Source: Pseudodesulfovibrio nedwellii (lineage in GTDB: Bacteria; Desulfobacterota; Desulfovibrionia; Desulfovibrionales; Desulfovibrionaceae). From it: DNA of 64,000 bases. A model generated the notes under the pieces. It was not told where the DNA came from and made no database searches. It saw only the letters and a program-made list of their open reading frames with translations. Positions 63,431 to 64,000 of this stretch are shown here, one piece after another. Within the stretch, counting starts at the first letter, position 1, and each line of letters begins with the position of its first letter. The position numbers were made by a program, and so were the translations under genes. Where the stretch lies: assembly GCF_027923765.1 (NCBI RefSeq), contig NZ_AP026709.1:3585501-3649500 (forward strand), written 5' to 3'.

Positions 63431-64000
63431 ATGCACCGAACATATTTTTCCGATATTCCGCGATTCTTTGTCGTTCTCATTCTGTTGACGGTTTTCGCAT
63501 GGGGCTGTGCTCCCATGCAGCAGTCAGTCAAGAGTGTGGACATGCTTTCTACGCCCAATCTCCTTATGGAGGCTGATGCAGCATGGGAGGCAAAACAGTA
63601 TGAAAGTACCGAGCTGTATTATGCCGCCGCATTGGATCGGCAGGATCTTGTGCGCAGTGAGTTGCCGTTGGTCTACGGTCGACTTGCTGAATCCGCTTAC
63701 AGAAATGGACACTACCATCAGGCGCGTATCGCTTTGGAGAAGTGGGCCAATCAGGATACGTCAGCTTTGGAGCTTGCGTCTTGGGAGACGATTTATCTTA
63801 ACACTATGGCTGCACTCGGCAAGACTGAACGGCTGCACAATCATCTTAAGTGGCTACAGGACAGTACGAAAACGCCGTGGACGACCAAGCAGGTCGTGGC
63901 GTTGTGGTACAGTGATTATTTCAGAAAGATGGACGACCCAGAGCGTTCTCTTGATGTGTTGAGCGAATATTACCAACAGGCACCGGAACCGTCTGCCAAG
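63431..64000 (+). CDS. TPR-containing lipoprotein, LpoA/penicillin-binding protein activator-like (partial)
   Basis: The gene runs off the right edge; 190 residues are visible. GGAA lies 8 bases before the ATG at 63431, and an in-frame ATG at 63419 is possible. Residues about 10-27 form a signal peptide ending in the lipobox FAWGC. Helical repeats follow (LLMEADAAWEAKQYESTELYYAAALD and similar), typical of the N-terminal TPR-like part of LpoA, which activates penicillin-binding protein 1A from the outer membrane. In Desulfovibrio such proteins usually continue into a type I periplasmic binding domain, which would lie outside. The identification is by layout only. Confidence 0.65.
   Translation, partial: MHRTYFSDIPRFFVVLILLTVFAWGCAPMQQSVKSVDMLSTPNLLMEADAAWEAKQYESTELYYAAALDRQDLVRSELPLVYGRLAESAYRNGHYHQARIALEKWANQDTSALELASWETIYLNTMAALGKTERLHNHLKWLQDSTKTPWTTKQVVALWYSDYFRKMDDPERSLDVLSEYYQQAPEPSAK

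Overview
The window reads as a chromosomal segment of a Gram-negative, anaerobic sulfate-reducing bacterium of the Desulfovibrio type (Desulfovibrionaceae; Pseudodesulfovibrio is my best guess). The lineage is inferred, not computed. The arguments are: lipid A and LPS genes (lpxB, a heptosyltransferase-like GT9, a WaaE-like GT2); indolepyruvate:ferredoxin oxidoreductase; a cytochrome c maturation cluster whose CcmE carries the CxxxY haem site known from Desulfovibrio; a pseudouridine synthase-CoaE fusion; a cysteine synthase fused to a CysRS-like domain; and GrpE and DnaK of delta-proteobacterial style. Most genes have clear Shine-Dalgarno sequences and moderate GC. No rRNA, tRNA, CRISPR array, prophage or insertion sequence was found.

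Layout. 1-1520: end of an FMN-dependent hydroxyacid dehydrogenase and a TauE-type exporter. 1576-9390: cell-envelope block, with lpxB, a large GT2 protein and a small unknown protein on the minus strand, a divergent Gfo/Idh/MocA oxidoreductase, a BON lipoprotein, an ArnT-like glycosyltransferase with a PAP2 phosphatase, and a 63-residue protein. 9496-13689: a DUF115/Maf-like protein divergent from the cysteine synthase fusion. 13748-14459: AT-rich accessory pair (a DUF6338-type membrane protein and an overlapping 48-residue proline-rich microprotein). 14911-16854: a methionine sulfoxide reductase fusion and a SLOG-like protein. 17210-21921: sigma-54 regulator, iorB, iorA and a TPR membrane protein. 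22257-24371: proA and nadD. 24428-26638: GT9 and a CNNM/CorC protein. 26666-31926: ccmE-F-A-B-C-D plus a TPR (CcmI-like) protein. 32117-37107: complete livJHMGF branched-chain amino acid ABC transporter behind a good sigma-70 promoter. 37183-40549: guaB and guaA with a structured intergenic region between them. 40748-44406: tatB-tatC-hisB-lipoprotein-hisA. 44664-48627: mscS, GT2, uraA and upp. 48824-51219: pseudouridine synthase/CoaE fusion and rhomboid protease. 51246-55894: BON protein, then cbpA-cbpM-clpB. 56038-60507: MFS exporter, orphan membrane-anchored solute-binding protein, YheT-like hydrolase, M29-like peptidase. 60661-63328: grpE and dnaK. 63431-end: start of an LpoA-like TPR lipoprotein.

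How the genes work together. The ccm cluster matures the periplasmic c-type cytochromes that these bacteria use heavily. IorAB and the liv transporter both concern amino acids (aromatic 2-oxo acids, and Leu/Ile/Val import). upp-uraA and guaB-guaA handle nucleotides. cbpA/cbpM/clpB and grpE/dnaK form the disaggregation and folding machinery, with no CIRCE element seen upstream of either group.

The most interesting items are: the cysteine synthase carrying a CysRS-like domain that has lost its catalytic signatures; the DUF6338 and proline-rich microprotein pair in an AT-rich patch; a structured intergenic RNA candidate between guaB and guaA; a family of intergenic elements bounded by inverted TGCCTCCGGCGGC sequences; a calcium-loop-like motif in the CcmI-like protein; and a NadD whose usual C-terminal signature is altered.
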